Below are positions 1 through 10,645 of a stretch of 33,358 bases of DNA, piece after piece; within the stretch, counting starts at the first letter, position 1, and every line of letters begins with the position of its first letter. The notes below the pieces were generated by a model. That model made no database searches and was not told the DNA's origin. It was given only the letters and a program-made list of their open reading frames with translations. Made by a program: the position numbers and the translations under genes. The DNA lies in contig CAMWJD010000003.1 of the NCBI GenBank assembly GCA_947174515.1, forward strand, positions 1 to 33,358. Reading direction: 5' to 3'. The DNA is from an uncultured Porphyromonadaceae bacterium. Lineage in GTDB: Bacteria > Bacteroidota > Bacteroidia > Bacteroidales > Muribaculaceae.

Positions 1-576
1 AACACCCGATATGGTGCGTCAAAACTGAAGGCGGAGATGCTTCTCCAGATTCATTCGGTGCCTTACATTATATTCCGCTGCACAGGCATCTACGGCCCCC
101 GCGACCACGATTATTTCCTCATGTTCGACTCCATGCGCAAAGGGTTTGATTTTTCCGTAGGGTTCCGGAAGCAACTTCTCACGTTCATTTATGCCCCTGA
201 TTTGGCATATGCCGCTTTTGAAGCTCTTGAAAAAGCTCCTGTCAAAGAAATCTACAACATTGCCGAGCCGCGTGCCTACAGTCAGGCTGAATTCCGGAAA
301 ATAGTTGCTAAGAAACTCAATAAGAAGCTGATAATTCCTATAAAAGTGCCTCTATGGGGAACAAAAGCGGTAAGCTGGATTTGTGAGAAAATCGGGGTTG
401 CCAGAGGGAAACCGTCTACGCTTAACACCGATAAATACAACATTATGAAACAACGTAATTGGAGTGCCGACACTCGCAAAGCTCACGATGCATTCGGGTT
501 CTCCGCCTCTACTCCTCTCAAGAAGGGTGTGGAGGAAAGCATAGACTGGTATAGAAAAGAAGGATGGATGAAATGA
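1..576 (+). CDS. NAD-dependent epimerase/dehydratase (SDR), C-terminal part; 5' end lies outside the window
   Basis: Frame is open from base 1 (NTRYGASKLKAEMLLQ...), with an SDR YxxxK motif (YGASK) followed by an epimerase-like C-terminus (FRCTGIYGPRD...YNIAEPRAYS). Confidence 0.85.
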   Translation, partial: NTRYGASKLKAEMLLQIHSVPYIIFRCTGIYGPRDHDYFLMFDSMRKGFDFSVGFRKQLLTFIYAPDLAYAAFEALEKAPVKEIYNIAEPRAYSQAEFRKIVAKKLNKKLIIPIKVPLWGTKAVSWICEKIGVARGKPSTLNTDKYNIMKQRNWSADTRKAHDAFGFSASTPLKKGVEESIDWYRKEGWMK

Positions 577-1274
577 TTATTCCGGTTAGTGTGGAGAATG
601 ACGCCTCAAGTTGGATCTACGTGATTCTATTCTCCGTGTTTTTTCTGGCATGCATAAGGGTCAGGGGGAATTTCAAGTTTCTCGGCTCTTTTTTCCGGGA
701 TCTCGTTGTGGTAAGAGAACGAGAAAATATGTTTGACGTGACAATGAAAGAATCTTCTTTCATCTTTCTTGTCCTACTTCTTTCCGGGTGCAGCGTCGGC
801 GTAATACTGCGCTATGGTGTATATTTATATGGTTCTGACTTCCCGATAAATTCAGAACTTCGCGATTTCGGGATCTTTTTTTCAGGCCAACTGCTATCGA
901 CCATTGTCTGCATGATACTGGCATGTGCTTACATCGGCACGATGTGGATTTTGTACTCAGTTGTCGGGAAAGTATTCAGTGATTCACTTCACACCTGGCT
1001 TTGGGTGAGAGGTTTTACAGCCGGAACCGGACTCGGAGGCGTCATATTTTTCCCTCTTGCACTTGTCACGATTACCTATCCGCAACTTTCTCCACTCATG
1101 GTCGCCATCGGATTAGCCATGTTAATTTTAGTGAAAATTCTGTTCATAATTAAGGGTTTTCGCATTTTTTTCACCGAAAGTTCTCTCTGGCTCGTTTTTT
1201 TGTATTATCTTTGCAGTCTGGAATTAGTCCCCTTGGTGATTACGTTCGGTCTGGCATGTGCAATGCTTGACTAA
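564..1274 (+). CDS. DUF4271 domain-containing multi-pass membrane protein
   Basis: 236-aa hydrophobic ORF directly upstream of hemD; sequence pattern and context match Bacteroidetes DUF4271 proteins. Confidence 0.7.
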   Translation: MDEMIIPVSVENDASSWIYVILFSVFFLACIRVRGNFKFLGSFFRDLVVVRERENMFDVTMKESSFIFLVLLLSGCSVGVILRYGVYLYGSDFPINSELRDFGIFFSGQLLSTIVCMILACAYIGTMWILYSVVGKVFSDSLHTWLWVRGFTAGTGLGGVIFFPLALVTITYPQLSPLMVAIGLAMLILVKILFIIKGFRIFFTESSLWLVFLYYLCSLELVPLVITFGLACAMLD

Positions 1275-1290
1275 AACATTGAAAAACAAG

Positions 1291-2046
1291 ATGATAAAGA
1301 AGATTTTGGTATCACAACCACAACCCTCCTCAGGAAAAAGTCCTTATTTTGATATCGCGGAGAAATTTGGTGTGGAAGTTGTATTTCGCTCAATGATTAA
1401 AGTTGAGGGCCTCACTATTAAGGAATTCCGCCAGCAAAAAATAAATCTGGCCGATTATACTGCTATTATATTCACTTCAAGGACGGCAGTTGATAATTAT
1501 TTTAGACTTTGCGAAGAGGCAAGAGTATCGGTTCCTGACTCTATGCGATATGTGTGCACTACCGAGCAAGTGGCACACTACCTTCAGAAATATATAGTCT
1601 ACAGAAAGAGGAAAATTGCTTTCGGGACGTCGGGCAAACTCAACGATCCACAATTTGTGGCAGCCGTAAATAAAATAAAGAAAGAGAAATTCCTTATGCC
1701 CGTCAGCGATGTCAACAAGGACAATACAAACGATATTGAAGCGCTTGGAATAGACCTTACGAAATCCGTGATGTTCCATACCCTTACCAACGACTTCACT
1801 CCCGACGAGCCTTTTGACTATGACGTGCTCCTGTTCTTTTCACCATCCGGAATCACATCTCTGAAGAAAAATTTCCCGGATTTTGATCAGTCTAACAATG
1901 GTAAGTATATCGGGACATTTGGTCCGACAACCGCGAAGGCCGTCGAGGATGCAGGCCTCCGACTTGATTTCAGTGCCCCAACTCCTGAAAATCCTTCCAT
2001 GACATCTGCTCTTGAGAAATTCCTTGAATCGAAGATGAAAGAATGA
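1291..2046 (+). CDS. hemD: Uroporphyrinogen-III synthase
   Basis: MIKKILVSQPQPSSGKSPYFDIAEKFGVEVVFR...FTSRTAVDNYF...FFSPSGITSL...IGTFGPTTAKAVEDAGL is typical of Bacteroidetes HemD. Start moved from the ORF-track 1258 to ATG 1291. Confidence 0.8.
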   Translation: MIKKILVSQPQPSSGKSPYFDIAEKFGVEVVFRSMIKVEGLTIKEFRQQKINLADYTAIIFTSRTAVDNYFRLCEEARVSVPDSMRYVCTTEQVAHYLQKYIVYRKRKIAFGTSGKLNDPQFVAAVNKIKKEKFLMPVSDVNKDNTNDIEALGIDLTKSVMFHTLTNDFTPDEPFDYDVLLFFSPSGITSLKKNFPDFDQSNNGKYIGTFGPTTAKAVEDAGLRLDFSAPTPENPSMTSALEKFLESKMKE

Positions 2047-5042
2047 CCAACCAAACACCTTACATCGACTCGCAAGGTCGCGTACATTTGAGAGACACAG
2101 CTTTTGCAGACCTTATGCAAAAGCGTGTCTTCTCTGTTTTACTGATTGCCACCCCCTACGATGCCTTCATGATGGAGGAAGACGGAAGAGTGGAAGAACA
2201 GGTATATTTTGAATATGTGTCCCTAAACCTCAGTTCTCCACCCCGGTTCACGATGGTGGCCGATTACCGGGAAGCCTTTGAAATGCTTTCATCCAAGCAT
2301 TTCGACCTTATTATGGCAATGCCGGGGGTCGACGTTTCCGAAACTTTTACGGAAGCTAAAAAAATCAAGAATCTGTATCCTGATATTCCTTTCGTGGTCC
2401 TGACTCCCTTCTCTAAGGAAGTGAGGCGCAGAATAGCGAATGAGGACCTGTCAGGCGTCGATTACGTTTTTTCATGGCTTGGCAACGTAGATCTTATCCT
2501 CGCCATCATAAAACTCATGGAAGACCGCTTGAACGCCGATATCGACATCCTTGATGTTGGCGTGCAGTGCATTTTGTTGGTAGAGGACTCGATCAGATTC
2601 TACAGCTCTATTCTCCCTTACCTATTCAAGCATTTGCTCAAACAGTCGATGGAATTCTCCACAGAGGCCCTCAATGAGCATGAAAGGATGCTCCGTATGC
2701 GCGGCCGACCTAAAGTGCTTCTCGCACGAGATTACGAAGAGGCACAGCAATTATTCGACCGTTACGGCAAGCATATGCTTGGTATTATCAGCGACGTCAG
2801 GTTCCCTCGCGACGGAGAGAAAGATCCCCACGCCGGATTGCGATTCGCCGCATACGTCCATGAGCGCCAACCATTCATCCCGATCATACTTGAAAGCCAG
2901 GAGACTTCCAACCGGCGCCTTGCGGAGGCTATGAGACTTACTTTTCTTGACAAAGAGAGCAAGACTCTGCCTCAAGACCTTGGCAAAGCGGTCGATTTCC
3001 TGTTCGGTTTCGGAGATTTCATTGTCAAGGATCCTCTGACAGGGAATGAATTGATGCGATTCCACGAGCTCAAAGACCTTCAGCAGGCAGTCAACAATAT
3101 CCCTTCTGAAGCACTTTTCCGGCATTGCGCCAACAATGACTTCTCACGATGGCTCTACAGCCGTGCCCTATTCCCTATTGCAGAAGCCCTGAACAGCTTT
3201 AGATTTGAAAGTATGGACCAGGCTCCGCACGTAAGAAAAATGATCACTGACTGCATCGTGGAATACCGGCGCATGAAAAACCGTGGTGTTGTGGCAATCT
3301 TCAGAAAAGGGAGATTTGACCGATACAGCAATTTCGCACGTATCGGTCAGGGATCTCTCGGCGGAAAGGGGAGAGGCCTCGCTTTTATCGACCAGATTAT
3401 CAAGCGTAATCCGGCCTTTGACTCCATAAACGGAATTTCCATAAGCATCCCCCGCACTCTCGTGCTATGCACAGATATTTTCGACGAGTTTATGGAAAGC
3501 AACAACCTATACCCAATAGCGCTCAGTGATGTATCTGACGAGGAAATCCTTCATGCGTTTTTGGTAGCCAAACTACCCCAAAACCTGAAAGAAGATTTCG
3601 AATACCTGTATGATGTGATCGACAAGCCGCTCGCCATCAGAAGTTCTTCACTACTCGAAGACTCACATTATCAGCCTTTCGCGGGAATTTATTCCACTTA
3701 CATGATTCCTCACCTCGACGACCGCGAAAAGATGATCGAACAGCTATGCAATGCGGTAAAAGGAGTATATGCTTCCGTTTTCTTCTCTGACTCGAAACTT
3801 TATATGAATGCCACAAGCAATGTAATCGACCAAGAGAAAATGGCGGTTATTCTGCAGGAAGTGGTAGGTGAAGATCACGATGGCTTATATTATCCCTCAT
3901 TCTCCGGCGTGGGACGATCGCTCAATTACTATCCGATCGGCGATGAGCAAGCGGAAGATGGCGTGGTGGAAATAGCAGCCGGACTTGGCAAGTATATAGT
4001 TGATGGCGGACTCGCGCTCCGCTTCTCTCCAAAGCATCCCGGCAAGGTCCTGCAGACTTCTACCGTTCAGCTCGCCCTTCGCGACACTCAGAAATTTATT
4101 TACGCGCTCCAACAGACCGAAGCTAAGGATTTCCGCACCGACGACTCCTTCAATCTAAAGAAAATTACCGTAGCCGAGGCTTTTAAGACCGGAGCTCTGA
4201 AATATCTTGTATCGACATTCGACATGAACGATTTCATGATTCGCGACAGCGAATTCGGTACGGGCAGAAAACTCGTGACTTTTGCCAATGTGTTGAAGCA
4301 AAAGGTGTATCCTCTGGCAGAGGCTACAGAACTGATGCTTGCCACCGGCCAGCATGAGATGGGACGCCCCGTAGAAATTGAGTTTGCGGGTATCATTGCC
4401 CCGGATGCTTCCAAAAGTCAAAGGAAAGGCACCCTATATTGGCTCCAGATGCGACCCATTGTAGACCGCAAGGAAATGCTCGACGATTCATTGCTCGATG
4501 TCCCGGATGAAGAGTTGATAGTAAAGAGCAACTCGGCACTTGGACATGGGCTTATGGATAATGTCAAGACGGTAGTTTACGTGCGAAGCGAAGGATTTGA
4601 TGCCGCCAATAATGTGCAACTCGCTCAGGACGTAGATGAGATCAACAAGAAAATGGCAGAAGCCGGCAAACCCTATGTGCTCATAGGTCCGGGACGTTGG
4701 GGATCAAGCGATTCCGCACTTGGAATCCCGGTCAGATGGCCTCAGATTGCCGGAGCCCGCGTGATAGTGGAGTATGCTATGCGAGGATACCGCATCGAGC
4801 CATCGCAAGGCACTCATTTCTTCCAGAATCTTACATCATTCGGAGTCGGATACTTCACGGTCGATCCCGCAGCCGACAATGGGTTACTCAACGAAGATTT
4901 CCTCAACGCCCAACCTGCCGTGTTTGAAAAAGGACAGCTTCGCGTAGTAGACTTCGAATCTCCCCTTCCAATTGCAATCAACGGAAGGAAAGGCAAAGGC
5001 ATCATCTGCAAACCGACAGAAAATTATAATACTTATAAATAA
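2043..5042 (+). CDS. PEP/pyruvate-binding (PPDK_N-type ATP-grasp) protein with N-terminal receiver-like domains
   Basis: 999 aa. N-terminal receiver-like folds (VLLIATPYDAF..., ILLVEDSIRFYSSILPYL...GIISDVRFP); central GSLGGKGRGLAFID, LAIRSSSLLEDS, QPFAGIYSTYM; C-terminal GPGRWGSSD. Confidence 0.8.
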   Translation: MTNQTPYIDSQGRVHLRDTAFADLMQKRVFSVLLIATPYDAFMMEEDGRVEEQVYFEYVSLNLSSPPRFTMVADYREAFEMLSSKHFDLIMAMPGVDVSETFTEAKKIKNLYPDIPFVVLTPFSKEVRRRIANEDLSGVDYVFSWLGNVDLILAIIKLMEDRLNADIDILDVGVQCILLVEDSIRFYSSILPYLFKHLLKQSMEFSTEALNEHERMLRMRGRPKVLLARDYEEAQQLFDRYGKHMLGIISDVRFPRDGEKDPHAGLRFAAYVHERQPFIPIILESQETSNRRLAEAMRLTFLDKESKTLPQDLGKAVDFLFGFGDFIVKDPLTGNELMRFHELKDLQQAVNNIPSEALFRHCANNDFSRWLYSRALFPIAEALNSFRFESMDQAPHVRKMITDCIVEYRRMKNRGVVAIFRKGRFDRYSNFARIGQGSLGGKGRGLAFIDQIIKRNPAFDSINGISISIPRTLVLCTDIFDEFMESNNLYPIALSDVSDEEILHAFLVAKLPQNLKEDFEYLYDVIDKPLAIRSSSLLEDSHYQPFAGIYSTYMIPHLDDREKMIEQLCNAVKGVYASVFFSDSKLYMNATSNVIDQEKMAVILQEVVGEDHDGLYYPSFSGVGRSLNYYPIGDEQAEDGVVEIAAGLGKYIVDGGLALRFSPKHPGKVLQTSTVQLALRDTQKFIYALQQTEAKDFRTDDSFNLKKITVAEAFKTGALKYLVSTFDMNDFMIRDSEFGTGRKLVTFANVLKQKVYPLAEATELMLATGQHEMGRPVEIEFAGIIAPDASKSQRKGTLYWLQMRPIVDRKEMLDDSLLDVPDEELIVKSNSALGHGLMDNVKTVVYVRSEGFDAANNVQLAQDVDEINKKMAEAGKPYVLIGPGRWGSSDSALGIPVRWPQIAGARVIVEYAMRGYRIEPSQGTHFFQNLTSFGVGYFTVDPAADNGLLNEDFLNAQPAVFEKGQLRVVDFESPLPIAINGRKGKGIICKPTENYNTYK

Positions 5043-5063
5043 GATTTATAATTTTTTACAAAA

Positions 5064-5660
5064 ATGGCATCACTGAAAAATTTCATGATCGAGGGGATCA
5101 TCGAGGCAGGCTGCGACGAGGCGGGTCGCGGCTGCCTTGCAGGGCCCGTAAGCTGCGCCGCAGTGATACTTCCTCCTGATTTTCACAATGACCTCCTCAA
5201 CGATTCCAAGCAACTGACAGCCAAGCAACGCAATGGTCTGCGTCCTATAATAGAGCGAGAGGCACTCGCATGGGCTGTCGTGATGGTCGGTCCGGAAGAA
5301 ATCGACAGAATAAACATTCTAAATGCTTCAATCACCGGAATGCAGCGGGCGCTCGACGCCCTCACCATAATGCCGCAACACGTAATAGTAGACGGCAACC
5401 GTTTCCGCCCATGGCGCGACATACCTTACGACACAGTAGTCAAAGGCGACGCCACCTACATGAGTATCGCAGCCGCCTCCATCCTGGCCAAGACCCACCG
5501 CGATGAACTGATGACGCGTCTTGCCACCGAGCACCCCGGCTACGGATGGGACCGCAACATGGGTTATCCCACACGAGAGCACATCACTGCTCTTGACACT
5601 CTCGGCCTGACCCCCCACCACCGCCTATCCTTCGGTCCCTGCCAACCCCGCCTCTTTTAG
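5064..5660 (+). CDS. rnhB: Ribonuclease HII
   Basis: AGCDEAGRGCLAGPVSCAAVILP, DSKQLTAKQR, VKGDATYMSIAAASILAKTHRDE, HPGYGWDRNMGYPTREH motifs. Confidence 0.95.
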   Translation: MASLKNFMIEGIIEAGCDEAGRGCLAGPVSCAAVILPPDFHNDLLNDSKQLTAKQRNGLRPIIEREALAWAVVMVGPEEIDRINILNASITGMQRALDALTIMPQHVIVDGNRFRPWRDIPYDTVVKGDATYMSIAAASILAKTHRDELMTRLATEHPGYGWDRNMGYPTREHITALDTLGLTPHHRLSFGPCQPRLF

Positions 5661-5934
5661 ACACCTCCAGGCCATTCCGCAGCAGTGCTTGACGAGCAAC
5701 TTGTACAATCTTTCCATACGTTATCATGGTTGATTCTATTCGGGTCACTTTTGCGCCATATTTAGTATGCAAAATTAGGTACAATGTCAACGATTATCAA
5801 CATACCACTCGCTGCAAAAAACACTACACAGTTACAAAATTTCAATGAGATATGGAAGTTGCGTTACCGCCGCTTCACTTTCGTGACCGGAGCCTCTCGC
5901 CTTTCAATCACTGACGGCTAAAACAATAAAATCC

Positions 5935-5965
5935 TTTGCTATCTGAAAAAAAATTTGTAAATTTG
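5935..5965 (+). promoter_or_regulatory. Bacteroidetes-type promoter upstream of the DUF2723 gene
   Basis: TTTG (5935-5938), 19 nt, TAAATTTG (5958-5965), an exact TAnnTTTG. It places the start codon at 6001 rather than 5936. Confidence 0.7.
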
Positions 5966-6000
5966 CAGATTATTAGCAAGCAGTGTAAACAATCACTCAT

Positions 6001-9000
6001 GATAACGAAAAAATACAATCTAATCAACAACATAGGTGGATGGTTCGTATTCCTCGTTGCCCTCGTCACCTATTGGCTCACACTTGAGCCTACCGCCTCC
6101 TACTGGGATTGCGGTGAGTTTATCATCCAGGCAAACAAACTTGAAGTCGGACACCCACCGGGCAACCCGATATTCATGCTCGTAGGGCGCTTCTTCGTCA
6201 ACTTCGCCCCTGATCCGACCTATATTCCACTGATGGTCAACGCAATGAGTGGACTTCTCTCCGCACTCACCATACTCCTTCTCTTCTGGACCATCTCTCA
6301 CCTCGTTCGCAAACTCATTGTGTCTGACAACTATGATGGAGAACTCCCTCTCTACAAATACGTTGTCATCATGGGATCAGCTCTCGTCGGATCGCTGGCA
6401 TACACATGGAGCGACACATTCTGGTTCTCCGCAGTCGAAGGTGAGGTGTATGCATTTTCATCTTTCTGCACTGCGCTCGTATTCTGGTTGATTCTCAAAT
6501 GGGAGAACCGCGCAGACCAGCCACATGCCGACAGATATCTGGTGCTGATCGCCTACATAATCGGTGTCAGCGTCGCTGTCCATTTGCTCAATCTCCTCTG
6601 TATCCCCGCAATCGTCCTCGTATTCGCTTACAGAAAATGGGACAACATGAATCTCAAGAAGTCGCTCGCGGCTCTTTTAGTTTCATTTGTGATTATTTTC
6701 TTCGTGCTTTACGGTCTTGTCCCGGGATTTATTAAAGTTGCACAGCAGTTTGAGCTCTTCTTCGTCAACACATGCGGCATGAGTTTCAACTCCGGAGCCC
6801 TCATCTATGCTTTTGTAATGCTCGCAGTGTTCGTCTGGACTCTATATGAACTCATCATGCAGAGGAACGCCAACATGATCAGGGTTTCATTCCTTGTTGC
6901 CGTAGCCATTTCAGGCATCCTGTGGATTGGAAACGGGATAGCGCTTGGATTGATATTATTCATTGCGCTCGCAGCTTTACTTTGGACTTATTTCCGCCAT
7001 TCCGTTCCTGTAAGGGTGCTCAGATTACTCACCTGGAGCATGGCGATGATTTTCGTAGGTTACAGCAGCTATGCCTTGATCCTGATACGGTCTACCGCTG
7101 ACACTCCTATGAACCAAAACTCACCGGACAACGTATTCGACCTCGCCACATACCTCAACCGTGAGCAATATGGTGAAAATCCCCTCATTTATGGCGAGAC
7201 ACTATACTCTCAAGTACAAAAGCAGCAGGTGGGACTCCGTACAGATACGCTCGGGCATACCAACGACGGATATCCAATCACTCTCACCACTCCGCAATAT
7301 ACTTCAGTCATCAACCCGGGAAAACCCCTTTATGTCAAGGGAGTGAAGGATGCTACTGTAAAATCTGAATACGGATTCCTTTCTGATGCCGAATTAGCTA
7401 AGAACACCCGACTTGCTGAGACTCGCAAAGACTACTATGTGAAAAAAGACTACAAATCCGAGCCTGTCTACAATCCGGAACTCAATATGCTGTTCCCACG
7501 CATTTATAGCCGTCAGCATGAGGGAGAATATCGCAAATGGGTAAATCTTGACACTACAAGTTCAAATCTTGTGGAGATTCATGCCATCGATCAGGAAGGG
7601 CATAAGATTCCGGAATTGGAAACAAACCGCGAACCTCAATATAATGAAATGACCGGGAGAGTCGCATATCCAACAAAATATGTGTTCAAGCCCTCGTTCG
7701 CTCAAAACTTAGCATACTTCTTCAATTATCAGCTCAACCACATGTATATGCGTTATTTCATGTGGAACTTCGCCGGACGCCAAAATGACATCAATAATCA
7801 AAGCGGAGAACTCGATGCCGGAAATTGGATTTCAGGAATCCCGTTTATTGATAATGCGCGCCTTGGCGATCAAAGAATGTTGCCCGACGATCTTGGCAAG
7901 AACAATCCCGGCCATAATGTATTCTATATGCTGCCGCTGCTTCTCGGATTGCTTGGACTCTGCTGGCAGTCGTTTGAAGGAAGACGAGGTATAGAGCAAT
8001 TCTGGGTAATTTTCTTCTTGTTCTTCATGACAGGAATCGCCATTGTGCTTTACTTGAATCAGGTCCCGAATCAGCCCCGCGAACGTGACTATGCATTCGC
8101 AGGAAGCTTCTACGCATTCGCAATCTGGATCGGCATGGGTGTGGCGGCACTTTGGAAAGTGCTATGCTTGCTCACGGAGAAGAAGAAAAATACGGAAATT
8201 GCCGGAAATTCCAAAAATGATGAGAACGGTTACTCAGATGATGCCCCATTCCCGGATGATTCTGAACTTATGGAGACCCGTACTCACAATGATAATGACA
8301 ACCCCAAGGCCACCTTATATGCATGGATAGCGGCTATCCTCGCTTTGATAGTCCCTGTTCAGATGGTAAGCCAGACATGGGACGATCATGACCGCTCGGG
8401 CAGATACGCAATGCGCGACTTCGCCATCAACTATCTTAACAGTCTTGAGCCTAATGCAATCGTGTTCTGTAATGGAGACAACGACACTTTCCCGCTCTGG
8501 TACGCTCAAGAAGTGGAGGGTGTGCGCCCCGATGTCAAGATAATAAATCTCAGCTATCTCAACTCAGACTGGTATGCCAATCAGCAGCGCATGCAGAGTT
8601 ATGAAGCAGATGCCGTTAACTTTACAGCACAGCCAAAAGACTTCGCATATGGCAAGCTCGATGTGACCCTTCCGGGCCGAGAGGGGGGCGCCGCCGACCT
8701 GCTGACATCTCTCAAGGCTCTTTATGGCGGACAGTATGACGCCCGCTACGGCTATCCGATGCTTAGCTCTTCTATCGTCACTATTCCCGTCGATAAGAAA
8801 AAGGTGCTTGAGCGCGGACTCGTGGCTCCTGAAGACTCTGCGCTTATCGAAGATAAAATCATCATCAATCTTTCGGAGACTGAGTCAGTCAATTCAAAAG
8901 GATATATCGGACTCGGAGAAATCCTGATGCTTGATATCATCGCCACTAACGCTGCCAACGGATGGGAACGTCCTATCTATTGGGCATCTACCGTAGGGCC

Positions 9001-9982
9001 ATACTATCATCTTGGACTTACTCCTTACGTCAGAAGCACCGGAATGACCCATCAGCTTACCCCGACTATCCAACCGGATATGGCACCTCGCACAGACCGT
9101 GCCTACGATGTGGTGCGCAACTACAAATGGGGAGGCGCTGACAAGGCTACCGACAAACAGAAAGTCTACTTTGATGAGACTGCCAGACGTATGCTCGTTT
9201 CAACCCGCACTTCAATGACTGATGTTGCAAGCCAACTGATTGCTGAAGGCGACATGGCGCTTGAAGTAGGCGACTCGGTAAAGGCAAAATCCAAATACTC
9301 AAAGTCTGCCGAAATCGTAGATCTTCTGGAAAAGAACCTCAGCGATAAAGCCGCGCCTTATTCTCTTTCAACTGCCATTTCGCTTGCCCAAATCAACTGC
9401 GAACTCGGCGATGAGAATCTGCTCAACGATAAGAAACGTCTTGAAAAAGGTAAGAGCCAATTCCTTGCTCTCATCGACAAATACAGTAAGAATGTGGCCT
9501 ACAATATCCTGATGCGCTACAATTTCGGAAACCCATCGATGACATATGAAAACCAGCTCATTCCATATCAGTATTATCACATTATTGATCTATACTATAG
9601 ATATGGCGGAAAAGCAGCCGACATCGAGCCTATTCTGAAACGCTACGGCATCAATGAGCAGGACATCAAAAGGGATTATGAACGATACATCGGTAAGCGC
9701 AATAGCAATAGCGGCAGCAGCAATGACGGCATAACATGGCAGGAATTCGAAGACGAGATAGCTAAATATTGCGAAATTGCCAATATGATGGCTTCTCTCT
9801 CTCCGGAAGAGTATGCCAAGAGATCAAACGATGAAAAGTCGATCGACTCCGTGCTTTATACCGTGATTGAATATTATCTCGAAAGCGGAGGTAAGGAGGA
9901 AAATCTTCAGAAATACGAACAGTATAGGAAACTCGATAAGGCTCGCGCCAAGCGTCTGAGCAACTTGAATCAAGGCCTCTGA
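6001..9982 (+). CDS. DUF2723 domain-containing multi-pass membrane protein (glycosyltransferase-like)
   Basis: LVTYWLTLEPTASYWDCGEFIIQANKLEVGHPPGNPIFMLVGRFF and NQVPNQPRERDYAFAGSFYAFAIWIGMG are hallmarks of the family. The ORF-track start 5936 overlaps the promoter, so ATG 6001 is preferred. Confidence 0.85.
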
Positions 9983-10626
9983 TGCTAAGTCCCTTTCAAC
10001 GAATTCCTTGGATACTCCGGTTTCCCGCGTTTCGCCGAGATGTTCTGTTTCGGCTTGACGACGGGAAACCGTCAGTCTATCTCACCTTTGATGATGGCCC
10101 GATTCCGGAGTCTACTCCCTGGATTCTCGACACGCTCAAACAAGCCGATGCCAAAGCCACTTTTTTTATGGTGGCTGACAATGCACGAAGATATCCGCAC
10201 CTCCACAAAGCGGTGATAGAGGCCGGTCATGCAATAGGCAACCACACTTTTCATCACGCACCCCCCATCAGGCAGTCTGTGGCGGATTTGATGACCGACG
10301 TGAGTCTTGCCGACGAAGTTTTGCACTCATCGATTTTCCGTCCTCCTCATGGGCTCATAAAAAGAAGCCAGCAAAAGGCTCTTGCTGACGCCGGCTATCA
10401 GATTGTAATGTTCGATCTCAATACCCTCGACTATGATAAAGACCGCACTCCTCAGCAAATTGTCGACTCTGTCAGATGCCATACCCGCCCCGGATCCATC
10501 ATCAACTTCCATGATTCCCTTAAAAGTATCGACAAACTGAAAATCGCTCTCCCTGAAATTCTCTCCATCCTCCACACCGGTGGCTATTCTTTCCTCCCTA
10601 TCCCGCCGGACTTGAAAACAAAATAA
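9982..10626 (+). CDS. Polysaccharide deacetylase family protein (NodB-like)
   Basis: YLTFDDGPIPESTPWILDTLKQADAKATFFMV...GHAIGNHTFHH...FRPPHG; start overlaps the DUF2723 stop. Confidence 0.9.
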   Translation: MLSPFQRIPWILRFPAFRRDVLFRLDDGKPSVYLTFDDGPIPESTPWILDTLKQADAKATFFMVADNARRYPHLHKAVIEAGHAIGNHTFHHAPPIRQSVADLMTDVSLADEVLHSSIFRPPHGLIKRSQQKALADAGYQIVMFDLNTLDYDKDRTPQQIVDSVRCHTRPGSIINFHDSLKSIDKLKIALPEILSILHTGGYSFLPIPPDLKTK

Positions 10627-10645
10627 CTATAATACCATATAAGTC

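Noticed and set aside
5936-6000. Upstream extended start of the DUF2723 ORF
   Set aside because: Codons overlap an exact TTTG-N19-TAAATTTG promoter, so translation most likely begins at 6001.
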